Assembly (NCBI RefSeq): GCF_002149965.1
Contig: NZ_MSQB01000005.1
Location: 62,001-126,000, forward strand
Length of the DNA: 64,000 bases
Direction: 5' to 3'
Source: Novosphingobium panipatense
Lineage (GTDB): Bacteria; Pseudomonadota; Alphaproteobacteria; Sphingomonadales; Sphingomonadaceae
Part shown: one piece after another, positions 18,301-26,500 of the stretch
Layout: each line of letters begins with the position of its first letter
Numbering within the stretch: position 1 is the first letter of the stretch
Notes under the pieces: generated by a model
The model's input: the letters and a program-made list of their open reading frames with translations, nothing else
Database searches by the model: none
Told to the model about the DNA's origin: nothing
Program-made: the position numbers and the translations under genes

Positions 18301-18804
18301 CTAGCCGCAGGCCACGCTAGCGACCCGACGGCTATTCTCGTCGAATGAAATGTTTAGCCGTTCGCGCCGCAGGTCTGATGTTTGGGGCGACGTTGTGGTC
18401 CCGATACGCCACACCGCGTCAACGGGAGGCTTAGGCAGCGTCTCGACGGGCTGTCCAACCCAATCCTGGCGTTCGGACGCACGACACTGGTCGCCGAAAT
18501 AGTAGGTCTTCGACCCATCCACGCCTTCGGCGATCCATATGTTCGGATCTCGCGGATGATTTCGGATCGTCGATCCCTCTGGCGCCCAATAGGTGAAGGC
18601 CGGCGGCGGGCTGGCCTCCATCTTCACTACCGGGGTGGCGAGCGCGACGGAGCGCGGCGCCGTGTCAGCGACGGACGCTTCGGGCTCTGCTGCGCAAGCT
18701 CCAATGGTCATCGCACCTAAGAGCAAGCTGCAAGCCGCGCCTCGCGACCGGATCGTGTCGAGTATCAGCGACCGCGCTGGTCTGTAATATTCTCGTTGCG
18801 CCAT
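18301..18804 (-). CDS. Second lipoprotein with I78-like C-terminus
   Basis: A 167-residue protein. I take the ATG at 18804, with GAG about 9 bases upstream; an in-frame ATG at 18828 and a long upstream extension are less likely because they lack a ribosome site. It has a lipobox-like IGAC after a hydrophobic segment, an insertion with FTYWAPEGST, and then the I78-like half: QCRASERQDWVGQPVETLP, RERLNISFD, a terminal VACG. It is a divergent duplicate of the downstream gene, longer by a 50-residue spacer. Probable periplasmic peptidase inhibitor. Confidence 0.7.
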   Translation of the reverse strand: MAQREYYRPARSLILDTIRSRGAACSLLLGAMTIGACAAEPEASVADTAPRSVALATPVVKMEASPPPAFTYWAPEGSTIRNHPRDPNIWIAEGVDGSKTYYFGDQCRASERQDWVGQPVETLPKPPVDAVWRIGTTTSPQTSDLRRERLNISFDENSRRVASVACG

Positions 18805-18921
18805 GCGATGCTCATGATTGCTATTCATGTCGTTGTTGATAGCGCCGATGACGTCTGAACACGAGGGTCGCTTAAACCGCGACGATTGCTGGACGGCTGC
18901 GATATTCACGGAGAACCGAAA

Positions 18922-18990
18922 AGGGGAAGGCCTTCCCCTGCGGCCGAGCCCAGTCTCGGCCGACCCCTTCTGCGGGGCTTGCCGCCCCGC
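18922..18990 (+). repeat. Three consecutive hairpins upstream of ardC
   Basis: In 69 bases there are three near-perfect inverted repeats: the 18-base palindrome AGGGGAAGGCCTTCCCCT (18922-18939), CGGCCGAG/CTCGGCCG with a 6-base loop (18941-18962), and GCGGGGC/GCCCCGC with a 5-base loop (18972-18990). They sit between the lipoprotein start and the ardC leader. They could form terminators for either strand or folded single-stranded promoters during transfer; no T-run is present. Confidence 0.5.
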
Positions 18991-19001
18991 AACGCCCCGC
19001 G

Positions 19002-19082
19002 AGAGTGAGAGTGCGGACGGGTTTTCCGTGACGGGTTGAGGGCTGGGAGAGTGGCTCCCGGCGCCCGTCGCGGAGATCCGCG
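19002..19082 (+). promoter_or_regulatory. Structured 5' leader of ardC that can pair its Shine-Dalgarno
   Basis: Arms TCCGTGACGGG (19025-19035) and CCCGTCGCGGA (19064-19074) form an 11-pair stem with one G.U. Inside it is a second stem CTGGGAG / CTCCCGG (19043-19049 and 19055-19061) with a 5-base loop. The Shine-Dalgarno GGAG (19072-19075) lies in the 3' arm, 7 bases before the ATG, so folding would hide it. A related leader precedes the parB-like gene. The 5' part AGAGTGAGAG is shared with the leader at 23422. Confidence 0.6.
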
Positions 19083-20021
19083 ATGTCAAAGCAACGCACC
19101 ACACGCCCCGCTACCGAACGGGTGAACCTTTATGATGAAATCACCAGCAAGATCATCGCCGAGCTGGAGGCCGGCCGGCTGCCCTGGGTCCAGCCGTGGG
19201 GCGCGACCGGCGCCAATGCGCCAGTCGGCATGCCAGCAAACGCAGCGACGGGCCGGCCCTATTCGGGAATCAACGTCCTCATTCTTTGGGGCGCAGTCGT
19301 AACTCAAGGCTTTCCCGGGCAGCGCTGGCTCACCTTCCGGCAGGCGCTCGCGCTTGGCGGCAACGTTCGCAAGGGAGAGAAGGGTACGACGGTCGTCTAT
19401 GCCGATCGCTTCGTCCCTGACGACGAGAAGCGGCGAGCCCGCGAAACCGGAGAGGACGCCCAAGCCATCCCCTTCCTCAAGCGCTTCACCGTCTTCAACA
19501 CCGCCCAGTGCGAGAACCTGCCCGAGGAAGCCGGCGCCGCTGCGACACCGCCGCCCGCCAGCCTTATCGAGCCCCAAGTAGAGGCACTCATCGCCGCTAC
19601 GGGCATCGACTTCCGTATTGGCGGGCCGCGCGCCTATTACCATCCCGCGCTGGACTATGTGCAGGTTCCGCCGCCGCAGGCCTATTTCGAGCCGATCAAC
19701 TGGCATCGCACGGCCCTGCACGAACTTGGGCATGCGACAGGGCATGCCACGCGAGTCGGCCGAGACCTGAGCGGCGGCTTCGGCACGAAGAAATATGCGT
19801 TCGAGGAGTTGATCGCCGAAATCAACGCCGCTTTCTGCTGCGCGACGCTCGGCATTGTGCCGACCGTTCGGCATGCCGACTACATAGGTTCGTGGTTGGA
19901 AGTGCTTCGCGAGGACAATCGCGCGATCGTCCGGGCCGCCAGCCAGGCGAGCAAGGCGGCGGACTGGTTGCTCGCCCACGCACCGGTGGCCGCGGTGGAG
20001 CCGGCAAGGCGCGCAGCGTAG
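19083..20021 (+). CDS. ardC: ArdC-like antirestriction protein
   Basis: A 312-residue protein made of an N-terminal ssDNA-binding domain (YDEITSKIIAELEAGRLPWVQPW, with GRPYSGINVLILW further on) and a C-terminal zincin-like metalloprotease domain with HELGHATGH (about 212-220) and a downstream Glu in FEELIAEI. ArdC binds incoming single-stranded DNA and protects it from restriction during conjugation. It is a single-gene unit with its own leader and a strong hairpin behind it. Presence of ArdC near a rich defence island fits an element that must establish in restricting recipients. Confidence 0.93.
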   Translation: MSKQRTTRPATERVNLYDEITSKIIAELEAGRLPWVQPWGATGANAPVGMPANAATGRPYSGINVLILWGAVVTQGFPGQRWLTFRQALALGGNVRKGEKGTTVVYADRFVPDDEKRRARETGEDAQAIPFLKRFTVFNTAQCENLPEEAGAAATPPPASLIEPQVEALIAATGIDFRIGGPRAYYHPALDYVQVPPPQAYFEPINWHRTALHELGHATGHATRVGRDLSGGFGTKKYAFEELIAEINAAFCCATLGIVPTVRHADYIGSWLEVLREDNRAIVRAASQASKAADWLLAHAPVAAVEPARRAA

Positions 20022-20051
20022 GCCCCATTGGTCAAACATGGCACGCAAACC

Positions 20052-20093
20052 CGCAAAGGCGTGAAGCCGGATCGTCGGCTTTACGCCTTTGCG
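20052..20093 (+). terminator. Long stem-loop between ardC and the parB-like gene
   Basis: An 18-base stem CGCAAAGGCGTGAAGCCG paired with CGGCTTTACGCCTTTGCG (one G.U) and a 6-base loop. It begins 30 bases after the ardC stop. There is no T-run, but the stem is strong enough to end or stabilise the transcript. Confidence 0.55.
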
Positions 20094-20116
20094 TATGTCC
20101 AAGCGGCGAGGTCCTA

Positions 20117-20198
20117 GAGGGAGAGAAGGGACGGGATTTCGTGACGGGTTGGAGATCGAGAGAGAGTCTTTCGGTCGCCCGTCGCGGAGTACATTCCG
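20117..20198 (+). promoter_or_regulatory. Structured 5' leader of the parB-like gene
   Basis: Same plan as the ardC leader. Outer stem TTCGTGACGGG (20138-20148) with CCCGTCGCGGA (20178-20188), 11 pairs with two G.U; inner stem ATCGAGAG (20155-20162) with CTTTCGGT (20168-20175) and a 5-base loop. The inner stem differs in sequence from that of ardC yet still pairs. The Shine-Dalgarno GGAG (20186-20189), 9 bases before the ATG, is in the 3' arm of the outer stem. Confidence 0.6.
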
Positions 20199-22325
20199 AT
20201 GGCTACTGCGGTTCAGAAGATCACTCTCGCGTCCTCGCGCGACATTCCCTTCAACAAGCTGGTGCTCAGCCAGTCGAACGTCCGGCGTGTGAAAGCCGGC
20301 GTCTCGATCGAAGACCTGGCGGCCTCGATCGCCCGGCGCGGCCTGATCCAGAGCATCAGCGTCGTGCCCGTCGCTGACGCTGACGGCAACGAGACCGGCA
20401 TGTTCGAGGTGCCCGCCGGAGGCCGCCGCTTCCGGGCGCTGGAGATGCTGGTCAAGCAGAAGCGCCTCGCAAAGATCGCGCCGGTGCCCTGTGTGGTGCG
20501 CGAGCGCGACAGCGCCATCCTCGCCGAAGAAGTCTCGCTCGCCGAAAATATCGAGCGCGCGCCGCTCCATCCCCTCGACCAGTACCGCGCCTTCCAGGAC
20601 ATGCGCGACAAGGGCATGAGCGAGGAGGAGATCGCTGCGGCCTTCTTCGTGCCGGCCCCGGTCGTGAAACAGCGGCTGCGGCTCGCCTCCGTGTCGCCTG
20701 TTCTGCTCGACGTCTATGCCGAGGACGGCATGACGCTGGAGCAACTCATGGCGTTCACCGTCTCGACCGACCATGCCCGCCAGGAACAGGTCTGGGAGGC
20801 GATCAAGGACGCCTGGTCGAAGGAGCCCTATCAGATCCGGCGCATGCTCACCGAGACCACGGTGCGCGCCTCGGACAAGCGAGCGGTGTTCGTCGGCACC
20901 GAGGCCTATGAAGCTGCCGGCGGAGTTACCACGCGTGACCTCTTCCAATCCGACGACGGCGGCTGGCTGGAGGATGCAGCCCTGCTCGACCGTCTTGTTG
21001 CCGAGAAGCTGAAGGCTGCGGCTGAGACGATCGCGGCGGAAGGCTGGAAGTGGATCGAGGTCGCTGCCAGCTTCCCCTATGACGTGACGCACGGCCTTCG
21101 TGAGCTGCAGGGCGAACCGATCGATCTCTCGGCCGAGGAACAGGCCACCATCGAGGCGCTCAACGCCGAATATCAGAAGCTCGAAACCGAATATGAAGGC
21201 GCCGACGAGCTGCCGGATGAGGTCGATCAGCGCCTCGGCGAGATCGAAACCGCGCTTGCCGCGTTCGAGACCCGGCCGGTGCGCTTCGAGGCGGATGACA
21301 TTCAACGCGCGGGCGTGTTCATCAGCATCGCCCATGACGGCAGTCTCGACATCGACCGCGGTTACGTGCGGACCGAAGACGAAGCGCGGATCGAACCCGA
21401 TGGCGAGACCGGCGCGGAAGCCGCCGGTGATCCGGCCGAGCCAGCGGTGCAGCGGGCAGTCATCACCATCGGCGGACAGCCTGCAGAGCCCGACGACGAC
21501 GAGGACGACGGCGTCATCAAGCCGCTGCCGGAACGCCTGGTCGTCGAGCTGACGGCCTATCGCACGCTCGCGCTGCGCAACGCCGTCGCGGAGAATCCGC
21601 ACGTCGCCATGACGGCGCTGCTCCACAAGCTCGTCTCGGACACCTTCATGACCCGGATGTACACTGGCGCCATGGAAGCCGGAGTGAAGCATATCTTCTT
21701 CCCGGCCCAGGACGATGCGCTGAACGACAGCCCGTCGGCGCGCGCGGTGCAGGACCGCCATGCCGCCTGGGCGGGCGACATCCCGAAGGACGACGATGCG
21801 CTTTGGAACTGGCTCGCGGGTCTGGACGATACGAGCCGGATGGCGCTGCTCGCCCATTGCGTCAGCTATGGCGTGAATGCCCTCTACGAGCGTCCCAACC
21901 CGCACAGCGCCAGCGGCATATCCCAGCATACGCTCGACATGAGGCTCGCTCAGGCCGATCGCCTGACCAAGGCGACCGGGCTCGATCTGGTCGAGGCTGG
22001 TTGGCGTCCGACATTCGGCAACTACCTCAACCGGGTCACCAAGCCCCGCATCTTGCAGGCAGTCCGCGAGGGCGCCGGCGAGCAGGCCGCGCAGCTCATC
22101 GACCATCTGAAAAAGGGGGACATGGCCAAGGAGGCGGAGCGCCTGCTGGCCGACACCGGCTGGCTACCCGAACCGTTGCGCCTGGTCGCGGAGGTCGAGG
22201 CGTCCACGCCGGATACCGAGGTCGACGTCGGGGATGACGGCGCGGCGCTGCCTGACTTCCTCGCGGGCGAGGACGAGGAATCCGTCGGCGACGATGAGGA
22301 GAATCACCTGGTCGCGGCTGAGTGA
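20199..22325 (+). CDS. Large ParB/RepB/Spo0J-type nuclease-domain protein
   Basis: A 708-residue protein. Residues 10-110 are a ParB N-terminal domain (IPFNKLVLSQSNVRR, EVPAGGRRFRALE, EEVSLAENIERAPLHPLDQY), followed by a helix-turn-helix at about 145-175 (MSEEEIAAAFFVPAPVVKQRL). The remaining 500 residues are acidic and helical with no recognised fold. It is not next to the parA gene (35.7 kb), so it is more likely a ParB-like accessory protein of the mobile element than half of a partition pair. Chromosomal ParB is near 300 residues; the long tail marks this as the plasmid/ICE subfamily. Leader and downstream hairpins make it a separate unit. Confidence 0.85.
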   Translation: MATAVQKITLASSRDIPFNKLVLSQSNVRRVKAGVSIEDLAASIARRGLIQSISVVPVADADGNETGMFEVPAGGRRFRALEMLVKQKRLAKIAPVPCVVRERDSAILAEEVSLAENIERAPLHPLDQYRAFQDMRDKGMSEEEIAAAFFVPAPVVKQRLRLASVSPVLLDVYAEDGMTLEQLMAFTVSTDHARQEQVWEAIKDAWSKEPYQIRRMLTETTVRASDKRAVFVGTEAYEAAGGVTTRDLFQSDDGGWLEDAALLDRLVAEKLKAAAETIAAEGWKWIEVAASFPYDVTHGLRELQGEPIDLSAEEQATIEALNAEYQKLETEYEGADELPDEVDQRLGEIETALAAFETRPVRFEADDIQRAGVFISIAHDGSLDIDRGYVRTEDEARIEPDGETGAEAAGDPAEPAVQRAVITIGGQPAEPDDDEDDGVIKPLPERLVVELTAYRTLALRNAVAENPHVAMTALLHKLVSDTFMTRMYTGAMEAGVKHIFFPAQDDALNDSPSARAVQDRHAAWAGDIPKDDDALWNWLAGLDDTSRMALLAHCVSYGVNALYERPNPHSASGISQHTLDMRLAQADRLTKATGLDLVEAGWRPTFGNYLNRVTKPRILQAVREGAGEQAAQLIDHLKKGDMAKEAERLLADTGWLPEPLRLVAEVEASTPDTEVDVGDDGAALPDFLAGEDEESVGDDEENHLVAAE

Positions 22326-22332
22326 TCGCCAA

Positions 22333-22358
22333 GGCGGAGCGGCTTCGGCTGCTCCGCC
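22333..22358 (+). terminator. UUCG-tetraloop hairpin after the parB-like gene
   Basis: Stem GGCGGAGCGGC paired with GCTGCTCCGCC (11 pairs, one G.U) closed by a TTCG tetraloop, 7 bases after the stop. UUCG loops make unusually stable hairpins. No T-run follows, so it may be a 3' stabiliser or a Rho-assisted terminator. Confidence 0.6.
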
Positions 22359-22386
22359 CATCCTTCGAACCAACGATCCTTTCCGA

Positions 22387-22405
22387 GCCCGGCCCAGCGC
22401 CGGGC
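22387..22405 (+). terminator. Rho-independent-like terminator
   Basis: Stem GCCCGGC / GCCGGGC with a 5-base loop followed by ATTTTCGTTT. It lies 22 bases before the next start codon, so it can separate the parB-like gene from the following pair. Confidence 0.55.
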
Positions 22406-22427
22406 ATTTTCGTTTCAGGAGCCAGAC

Positions 22428-22841
22428 ATGACCGATTTCTTCACCCGCTTTTCCTGCCTTCTCGACGTCGGCACCCCCGCGAACGCCGTGCGCGCCTTCG
22501 ACATCTACACCGCGCTGATGGCCGAGAACGCCAGCGAGGATCCGCCCGCCGAGCCGTTCCTGCTCTCGCTGACGCCAGAACATGGGCCCGCTCGGCTCTG
22601 GCTCCGCGACCCGGGCAGCGCCGACCAGCAACTTCTCATCACGTTCGTGACGCGCTGCGCCGAGGCGTTCGGGCTGACCGGGCGCTGGGGATTCCAATGG
22701 GCCAACATCGCGTCCGATCCCGTGGTGAACGGCTTCTACGGTGGCGCCCATGTGCTCGACCTCTCGACCGGCGCCACTCTTGAATGGATGAGCACGGGAC
22801 GCTGGCTGGCGGACCGCCTGGCGGACGGGGACGCGCGATGA
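22428..22841 (+). CDS. Conserved mobile-element protein of unknown function
   Basis: A 137-residue soluble protein with a good Shine-Dalgarno (AGGAG, 7 bases before ATG). No catalytic motif is evident; the middle has LLSLTPEHGPARLWLRDPG and a Trp-rich segment GRWGFQWANIAS. It contains no membrane segment. It overlaps the next gene as ATGA, and the pair sits among ICE core genes, so a role in maintenance or in the recipient is plausible but unproven. Confidence 0.65.
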   Translation: MTDFFTRFSCLLDVGTPANAVRAFDIYTALMAENASEDPPAEPFLLSLTPEHGPARLWLRDPGSADQQLLITFVTRCAEAFGLTGRWGFQWANIASDPVVNGFYGGAHVLDLSTGATLEWMSTGRWLADRLADGDAR

Positions 22842-23062
22842 GCATTCCCGACCACGCCCGCACCAATTTCCAGACCTTGCTGCGCGCCGCGACGGGCGGC
22901 GACCTCGCGCTGATGGAATGCGTAGAGGTCGCGACCGGCGAGACCCGCTACGTCATCTGCGCCGTCGGGCGCGACGGCGGCGAATTCGTGTTCACGCCGT
23001 TCGGCCATCTGGCCGACGGCAATCCTTTCGAGCTCTACCGCCCGCCGGAGGCATCGGCATAG
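22838..23062 (+). CDS. DUF6117-like small protein
   Basis: A 74-residue protein starting at ATG 22838 inside the stop of the previous gene. The sequence MSIPDHARTNFQTLL, DLALMECVE, RYVICAVGRDGG and FTPFGHLADGNPF matches, as far as I can judge from memory, the DUF6117 family found next to parB-like and strawberry-notch-like genes in alphaproteobacterial mobile elements. No function is known to me. Confidence 0.7.
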   Translation: MSIPDHARTNFQTLLRAATGGDLALMECVEVATGETRYVICAVGRDGGEFVFTPFGHLADGNPFELYRPPEASA

Positions 23063-23199
23063 GCATCGGGGCGCTGATCGCCGGCGAGCACCGCTTCAAC
23101 CTCAGCTCTGATGCTCCTGGGGACCTCGCGGCAAACACAAGCTCGAGCATGCGCCACATGCCATGCGATCCTCTGATCTTTCGACGGTCGTGCTGGCAT
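23035..23199 (-). CDS. Possible 54-residue small protein on the reverse strand
   Basis: Begins with MPARPSKDQRIAWHVAHARAC and has GAGGA 8 bases before the ATG. The pattern PS-K-x-QRIAWH-x-x-HA-x-x-C is like small conserved proteins that I recall from sphingomonad plasmids. It overlaps the end of the DUF6117 gene by 28 bases in the opposite direction. Short length and lack of a search keep this tentative. The stretch 23200-23421 shows nothing else that I can support. Confidence 0.4.
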   Translation of the reverse strand: MPARPSKDQRIAWHVAHARACVCREVPRSIRAEVEAVLAGDQRPDAYADASGGR

Positions 23200-23421
23200 C
23201 GGGTTGTCCTCGTGCCATGCCTTGTTCACAAGCCTTGTCCCCTCTGAGGCCGATCCTGGCGTAGAACCTCTGCCAGACCGCCACTTCCCATTGCCCGTCG
23301 ACGCGGGCGAAGCCGCTCGGCCGGTGCTTTGGCTTGGCGTTCGGCTTGTTTTCCTACGAGAGCTTAGCCTCCCATCCGCACCTCCGGAAGCCGGTGCGAC
23401 AGGCCGGGTTACGCCCACGTC

Positions 23422-23515
23422 AGAGTGAGAGGGTGGCCGGGACGGGTTGAGCCCGTCCGGTCGAGAGAGAGCGCCGGGCAGGCTCGTTCCTATCCCGCTC
23501 TCCGAGGTTCCCCTC
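23422..23515 (+). promoter_or_regulatory. Related structured leader of the strawberry-notch-like gene
   Basis: Shares AGAGTGAGAG, GACGGGTTGAG and GAGAGAG with the leaders of ardC and the parB-like gene, but folds differently: GGACGGG-type hairpin GACGGG/CCCGTC with loop TTGAG (23441-23457), and a second stem GAGAGCG (23467-23473) with CGCTCTC (23496-23502). The Shine-Dalgarno GAGG (23504-23507) lies just after the second stem, 8 bases before ATG 23516. Confidence 0.5.
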
Positions 23516-26500
23516 ATGCTCCATGCTCCGATCCCCGCCGCCAAGGCGACCTCGCTTCCGCTCGCGCCGGACGCGCCTCCGGCCGCCGCCATTCTCGCCG
23601 CCGCCGCCCATCTCCTTTCTCATCTCGAACAGGGCCGCGCGATCGACGCCGCGATCCTGCGCTCGGCCATGGAACAGGCCTTTGGCGCCTCTGACGCCAC
23701 TGGCGCCTGGGACTGGAAGACGGCCTATGACGCCTGCGAGGCGGCGACGGTGCTTTTCCTGCGAAAATACGGAAAGCCGCTTTTCCGCAAAGCCTCGTCT
23801 CCGGCTGCACGGCTCGCCGCGCTCGGCAAGATCGCCGGTTTGCTGCCTACGCACACGCGCCGGTCCGAGGAAACCCAGGCCTTCCAGCAATTTTCCACGC
23901 CGACGCCGCTCGGTCTCGCGGCCTTGACCGCCGCGGCACTCACACCCGCCGACCGTGTGCTGGAACCCTCGGCCGGCACGGGCCTGCTCGCGGTCCTCTC
24001 GGAGATCGCCGGCTGCGATCTCATCCTAAACGAGCTGGCCGAGACCCGGGCCGATCTCCTCGCCTCTCTCTTTCCGGCCATTGCCGTCAAGCGCTTCGAC
24101 GCCGCGCAAATCGACGATCATCTCGACCGCGCCGCCATTCCCAGCGTCGTCATCATGAACCCGCCATTTTCAGTCATGGCGAACGTCTCCGGTCGCGTCG
24201 CCGACGCCGCCTATCGCCACATCGCTTCCGCTCTGGCGCGGCTCGCGCCCGGCGGCCGACTGGTCGCGATCACCGGCGCGAGTTTCTCGCCCGAGCTGCC
24301 AGCTTGGCGGGACAGCTTCGTCCGGCTGCAGGCGAGCGGCCGCATCGTGTTCACCGCGCCGATCGCGGGCTCGGTCTATGCCAAGCACGGCACGACCATC
24401 GAAACTCGCCTCACAGTCATCGACAAGGCGCCCGCCGAGGATGCTGCGAGCTTCCCCGCATCCCCTGGCATTGCGCCCGATGTGGCGACGCTGCTCGCCT
24501 GGATCGAACGGGACGTGCCCCCGCGCATCGCCGGCGCACCGCCCAAGGTCACGCCCGACACCGCGCCGCGCACCGTTCGTGGCTATCTCGCCCGGGCCGC
24601 GGCTGCCACGCCCGTCCGCCGCATCGCTCAGGTCGAGGGCGTACCGCTCGACTATGAAACCGTGGACTGGACGCCGCGCGACGGCGGCCTATCGGACTCG
24701 ATCTACGAGGCCTATGCGCTCCAGTCGATCCGCATCCCGGGCGCGCAGCCCCATCCCACCAAATTGGTGCAGTCGGCCGCCATGGCATCGGTCGCGCCGC
24801 CAAAGCCGAACTATCGCCCGACGCTTCCGGCCGCGATCGTCACCGATGGTCTGCTGTCCGATGCCCAGCTCGAGACGGTGATCTATGCCGGCGAGGCCCA
24901 TGGCGAATATCTCGCCGGCGCCTGGTCCGTGGACGCAACCCGTGATCTGGTCACCGCTGCGCCAGACGATGCGCCGAACGCCATCCGCTTCCGCCGGGGC
25001 TTCATGCTCGGCGACGGCACCGGCGCCGGCAAGGGCCGCCAGTCGGCGGGCATCATTCTCGACAACTGGCTCCAGGGCCGTCGCAAGGCGGTGTGGATCT
25101 CGAAGTCGGACAAGCTGCTGGAAGACGCGCAACGCGACTGGTCGGCGCTCGGGATGGAGCGCCTGCTGGTCACGCCGCTGTCGCGTTTTCCGCAGGGCAC
25201 GCCCATCCGCCTGAACGAAGGCGTCCTATTCACCACCTACGCTACGCTACGGTCCGACGACCGCGGCGAGAAGCTTTCGCGGGTCAAGCAGATCGTCGAA
25301 TGGTTGGGCTCCGATTTCGATGGAGTGATCATCTTCGACGAGAGCCACGCGATGCAGAATGCCGGAGGCGGGAAGGGAGAGCGGGGCGACGTTGCGCCGT
25401 CGCAGCAAGGCCGTGCGGGGCTCCGGCTCCAGCACGCGCTCCCGAACGCCCGGGTGGTCTACGTCTCGGCGACCGGCGCGACGACCGTCCACAATCTTGC
25501 CTATGCCCAGCGGCTCGGCCTGTGGGGCGGCGAGGACTTCCCCTTCGCCAATCGTGCCGAGTTCGTCGAGGCCGTGGAGAATGGCGGCGTCGCGGCCATG
25601 GAAGTGCTCGCCCGCGACCTGCGCGCGCTCGGCCTCTACACGGCCCGGTCGCTCTCCTATGATGGCGTCGAATATGAGCTGGTCGAGCACCAGCTCACGC
25701 CTGAGCAAACCCGCATCTACGATGCCTATGCCGGCGCCTTCGCCATCATCCACAATCATCTCGATGCGGCGATGCAGGCCGCCAACATCACCGGCTCGAC
25801 GGGGACGCTGAACCGGCAGGCGAAGTCAGCCGCGCGGAGCGCCTTCGAGAGCGCCAAGCAGCGCTTCTTCGGTCATCTCCTGACCAGCATGAAGACGCCG
25901 ACGCTGATCCGGTCGATCGAGCAGGACCTCGCTAACGGCCACTCGGCGGTGATCCAGATCGTCTCGACTGGCGAGGCATTGATGGAACGCCGACTGGCCG
26001 ATATCCCCACGGAGGAATGGAACGACGTGCGCGTCGACATCACTCCGCGCGAATATGTCCTCGACTATCTCGCCCATTCCTTCCCCGTGCAGCTCTACGA
26101 GCCGTTCTCCGACAGCGAGGGCAATCTGTCGTCGCGGCCAGTCTTCCGGGACGGCCAGCCCGTGGAGAGCCGGGAAGCCGTCGCCCGCCGCGACGAACTG
26201 ATCGAGCGGCTCGCCTCGCTTGACCCTGTGCCCGGCGCGCTCGACCAGATCGTCCAGCGCTTCGGCACCGATCTGGTCGCCGAGATCACCGGTCGGTCGC
26301 GCCGCGTGGTGCGCAAGGGTGAGCGCCTTGCAGTCGAGAAACGGGCAGGATCAGCCAATCTCGCCGAGGCGGCCGCCTTCATGGATGACCAGAAGCGCAT
26401 CCTCGTCTTCTCGGATGCCGGCGGAACGGGGCGGAGCTATCACGCGGACCTTGGCGCGAAGAATCAACGCCTGCGCATCCATTATCTGCTGGAGCCTGGG

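Noticed and set aside
19086..22106. A 1006-residue open frame on the reverse strand opposite ardC and the parB-like gene
   Set aside because: It is antisense to two clear genes, has no recognisable domain and arises from GC-rich third positions.
23447..23515. TTG start that would extend the strawberry-notch protein
   Set aside because: It lies within the structured leader and lacks a ribosome site; ATG 23516 has GAGG at the right distance.
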